From IMG/VR virus record IMGVR_UViG_3300008217_000074, positions 1 through 25,855 of that record: DNA of 25,855 nt, one strand, 5' to 3'. The translations under genes were made by a program, and so were the position numbers. This document shows, one piece after another, positions 24,752 through 25,855 of the stretch. How positions within the stretch are numbered: the stretch's first letter is position 1; every line of letters starts with the position of its first letter. The notes beneath the pieces were generated by a model. That model ran no database searches, was not told the origin of the DNA, and was given only the letters and a program-made list of their open reading frames with translations. Source of the DNA: a virus.

Positions 24752-24766
24752 GTGAAAAATTTTCCC

Positions 24767-24795
24767 TTGACACTGTGTCAGTCAGGACTTATAAG
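24767..24795 (+). promoter_or_regulatory. Rightward early promoter of a bidirectional pair
   Basis: Plus strand: TTGACA at 24767-24772, exactly 17 bases, then TATAAG at 24790-24795. The expected start is near 24802, about 48 bases before the first early gene. The -10 forms the right half of the palindrome CTTATAAG, which it shares with the minus promoter. Confidence 0.8.
24768..24780. promoter_or_regulatory. Palindrome TGACACTGTGTCA overlapping the rightward -35 (candidate operator)
   Basis: A perfect 6-bp inverted repeat around a central T covers most of the rightward -35 box and lies just downstream of the leftward start site. A repressor bound here could block the rightward promoter and impede the leftward one. 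The binding protein is unknown; the SH3-like regulator candidate at 24850 is next door. Confidence 0.45.
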
Positions 24796-24816
24796 GACAG
24801 GAATTGACCTTGTCAA
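24788..24816 (-). promoter_or_regulatory. Leftward promoter of a bidirectional pair, for the replication block
   Basis: Minus strand: TTGACA at 24816-24811, exactly 17 bases, then TATAAG at 24793-24788. The expected start is near 24781, about 30 bases before the ATG at 24751. The upstream GGGGGAAAAAGGGG resembles the block before the SSB promoter. Confidence 0.8.
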
Positions 24817-24849
24817 CCCCTTTTTCCCCCTTGATGGAAGGAAATCACT

Positions 24850-25119
24850 ATGAGTATAAATACCTTGTTCATGCACCGCTTTAAAGAGTTTGTCGGTAAT
24901 CGTTTTTTTACTGTTCTATTTTTGAAAAAGGATGGAACTGAAAGAGTGATAACCTGTCGGTTAAATGTCAAGAAGCATTCCAAAGGTGGAGAGCAAACTG
25001 CTAATCCACAACAGTACATGGTTGGATGGGAAACAACCGCAAAGAACTACCGCAACATCAACATTGAAACAATACAGTGGGTTCGTTGTCGCGGAATAGA
25101 GTTGGATTTGGCAGCATAA
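24850..25119 (+). CDS. SH3-like beta-barrel protein (WYL_2/PF10902-like), candidate early regulator
   Basis: An 89-aa protein. NRFFTVLFLKKDGTERVITC, followed by RLNVKKHSKGGE and a YMVGWETTAKNYRNINIETI ending, is the pattern of a small SH3-fold family widespread in phages (WYL_2 as I recall). AAGGA lies 8 bases before ATG 24850. It is the first gene after the rightward promoter, as expected for an early regulator or host-takeover protein. Its molecular role is not established; nucleic acid binding is an inference from fold and position. Confidence 0.8.
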   Translation: MSINTLFMHRFKEFVGNRFFTVLFLKKDGTERVITCRLNVKKHSKGGEQTANPQQYMVGWETTAKNYRNINIETIQWVRCRGIELDLAA

Positions 25120-25141
25120 AAAAAGGGGGAAAATAAAGAGT

Positions 25142-25426
25142 ATGACCATCTATACAGAAGAAGAAGAATTAGCATTAAACGTATCTAATGTTGTTAACAT
25201 TATGTCCTTTGATTCTAAATTATTTGGACAACAAATCTTGCGTGAACACCGCACTGTTCAGCAAGCGATAGGCTCCACTTTTTTAGAAGTATTAAGACAA
25301 TGGGCTGTCGCATATGAAACCAACAATTATGACCTTAGAAATGAAGATATTTGCAACTTGTCATCTAAAATTTTTAAGTTGTTGGAACATGAAACTGACG
25401 AACCAATAAGATTGAGACATATCTAA
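25142..25426 (+). CDS. Conserved small early protein
   Basis: A 94-aa, probably all-helical protein. The segment ILREHRTVQQAIGSTFLEVL resembles a REHRTLQQ motif I recall from short early proteins of marine phages. Later residues (YDLRNEDICNLSSKIFKLLE) form another helix. Purine-rich sequence (AAGGGGGAAAATAAAGAG) precedes the ATG. It lies one base before the next gene. Function unknown. Confidence 0.72.
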   Translation: MTIYTEEEELALNVSNVVNIMSFDSKLFGQQILREHRTVQQAIGSTFLEVLRQWAVAYETNNYDLRNEDICNLSSKIFKLLEHETDEPIRLRHI

Positions 25427-25427
25427 C

Positions 25428-25727
25428 ATGAAAAAGAAGAAACGTGTAAAGATGGATGGGGTCCATTTTTCCTTTGATACACTCGAAAATAAAATGAATC
25501 CCTTTCAAAATGCTCTACATAACCTTGTAGCTGATACTTCTCATGGTGATCCAGCAACTCTTTTTATGAGTGCTAACATCATGTTAAAGGCAGTCGTAGA
25601 AATGTACATTACACTATTACCAAATAGTGATATAGAAAACATCCTTAAAGAAGTTATCAGTATTCTTCCAGAGTTACGAGAAAGGATAGAAAAAGAATTT
25701 GAAGACGAATCTGAAACGGTACATTAA
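25428..25727 (+). CDS. Small hypothetical early protein
   Basis: A 99-aa protein with a basic start (MKKKKRVKMDG) and a helical body (LFMSANIMLKAVVEMYITLL, then NILKEVISILPELRERIEKE). It starts one base after the stop of the previous gene, without a clear own ribosome site, so it is probably coupled. Its stop codon lies inside the first copy of the tandem repeat. No family recognised. Confidence 0.68.
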   Translation: MKKKKRVKMDGVHFSFDTLENKMNPFQNALHNLVADTSHGDPATLFMSANIMLKAVVEMYITLLPNSDIENILKEVISILPELRERIEKEFEDESETVH

Positions 25728-25808
25728 ATTGTCAGCGCTTTTAAATTGTCAGCGCTCTTTTAAATTGTCAGCGCTTTTAAATTGTCAGCGCTCTTTTAAA
25801 TTGTCAGC
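25724..25808 (+). repeat. Nested tandem repeat array (TTAAATTGTCAGCGC units)
   Basis: Five copies of TTAAATTGTCAGCGC begin at 25724, 25741, 25760, 25777 and 25796; the last is cut after 13 bases. Spacers alternate strictly: TT, TCTT, TT, TCTT. The array is therefore also two identical 36-bp units (25724-25759, 25760-25795) plus a partial third. It alternates the palindromes TTTAAA and AGCGCT. A weaker match (CACATTGTCTAATGC) follows. Candidate roles are replication origin iterons, a regulator binding array, or part of a terminal repeat. Confidence 0.93.
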
Positions 25809-25841
25809 AGTAATCACATTGTCTAATGCAGGTCTGTAATG

Positions 25842-25855
25842 GTCCGATCATGGAC
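25842..25855. repeat. Inverted repeat at the right edge (GTCC-N6-GGAC), cut by the window end
   Basis: GTCCGATCATGGAC reads as GTCC paired with GGAC around GATCAT. The preceding base is G and would need a C just beyond the edge to extend it. It could be the start of a larger palindrome or hairpin. Too short to assign. Confidence 0.35.

Noticed and set aside
25724-25808. Possible CRISPR array
   Set aside because: Spacers are only 2 or 4 bp, alternate between two sequences, and no cas genes are present; it is a tandem repeat.

Overview
The window looks like part of the genome of a tailed, double-stranded DNA bacteriophage, probably a T7-like podovirus of a marine proteobacterium. The sequence shows a T7-type replication set (family A DNA polymerase, primase-helicase, single-strand binding protein, endonuclease I-like resolvase), a DUF7483-type tail domain, a 3-TM holin and two very large proteins that resemble T7 ejection (internal virion) proteins. 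A marine host is inferred from the combination of a B12-dependent ribonucleotide reductase, a HesB/IscA iron-sulfur carrier and DUF7483. No host gene, integrase, tRNA, rRNA or CRISPR array is visible, and neither is an RNA polymerase, terminase, portal, capsid or endolysin gene; those must lie outside if they exist.

Layout. Positions 1-15297 are one rightward (+) late block: the end of a tail fibre gene, two small membrane or exported proteins, four internal-virion candidates including 1469- and 1750-residue giants, a basic glycine-rich protein, the holin, a 30-codon ORF and the HesB/IscA carrier. From 24751 back to 15313 the minus strand carries the replication and nucleotide block, in transcription order: two small basic proteins, DNA polymerase, a PD-(D/E)XK nuclease, SSB, a Cas4/RecB-like exonuclease, primase-helicase, an unknown protein, an endonuclease I-like resolvase, an acidic protein, a DUF3310 protein, class II RNR and a 70-aa protein. 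The two blocks converge with only 15 bp between stop codons and no clear terminator. Three small rightward early genes follow at 24850-25727, and then a tandem repeat array.

Regulation. The early and replication blocks diverge from a nearly symmetric promoter pair at 24767-24816. Each strand has TTGACA, a 17-bp spacer and TATAAG, and both share one palindromic -10 (CTTATAAG). A second sigma70-like minus-strand promoter ahead of SSB (22085-22113) carries the same upstream block as the minus promoter of that pair. Most minus-strand genes overlap start to stop (ATGA, TAATG, TGATG), as in a translationally coupled operon. The only sizeable gaps are 21461-21589, which holds two adjacent hairpins, and 25728-25855, which holds the repeat array; no stretch over 300 bases lacks a gene.

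How the genes fit together. Primase-helicase, polymerase and SSB would copy the genome. The exonuclease, resolvase and second nuclease would degrade host DNA, recombine or resolve branches. RNR and the DUF3310 (T7 gp1.7-like) protein would supply dNTPs. The late block would build the DNA-ejection machinery and lyse the cell. The most unusual items are the shared -10 promoter pair, the nested repeat at the right end, the GC-rich hairpin region ahead of the exonuclease, coupled micro-ORFs, the HesB carrier in the late block of a phage that also encodes a nuclease with an Fe-S-type cysteine pattern, and an ArfA-like small protein.
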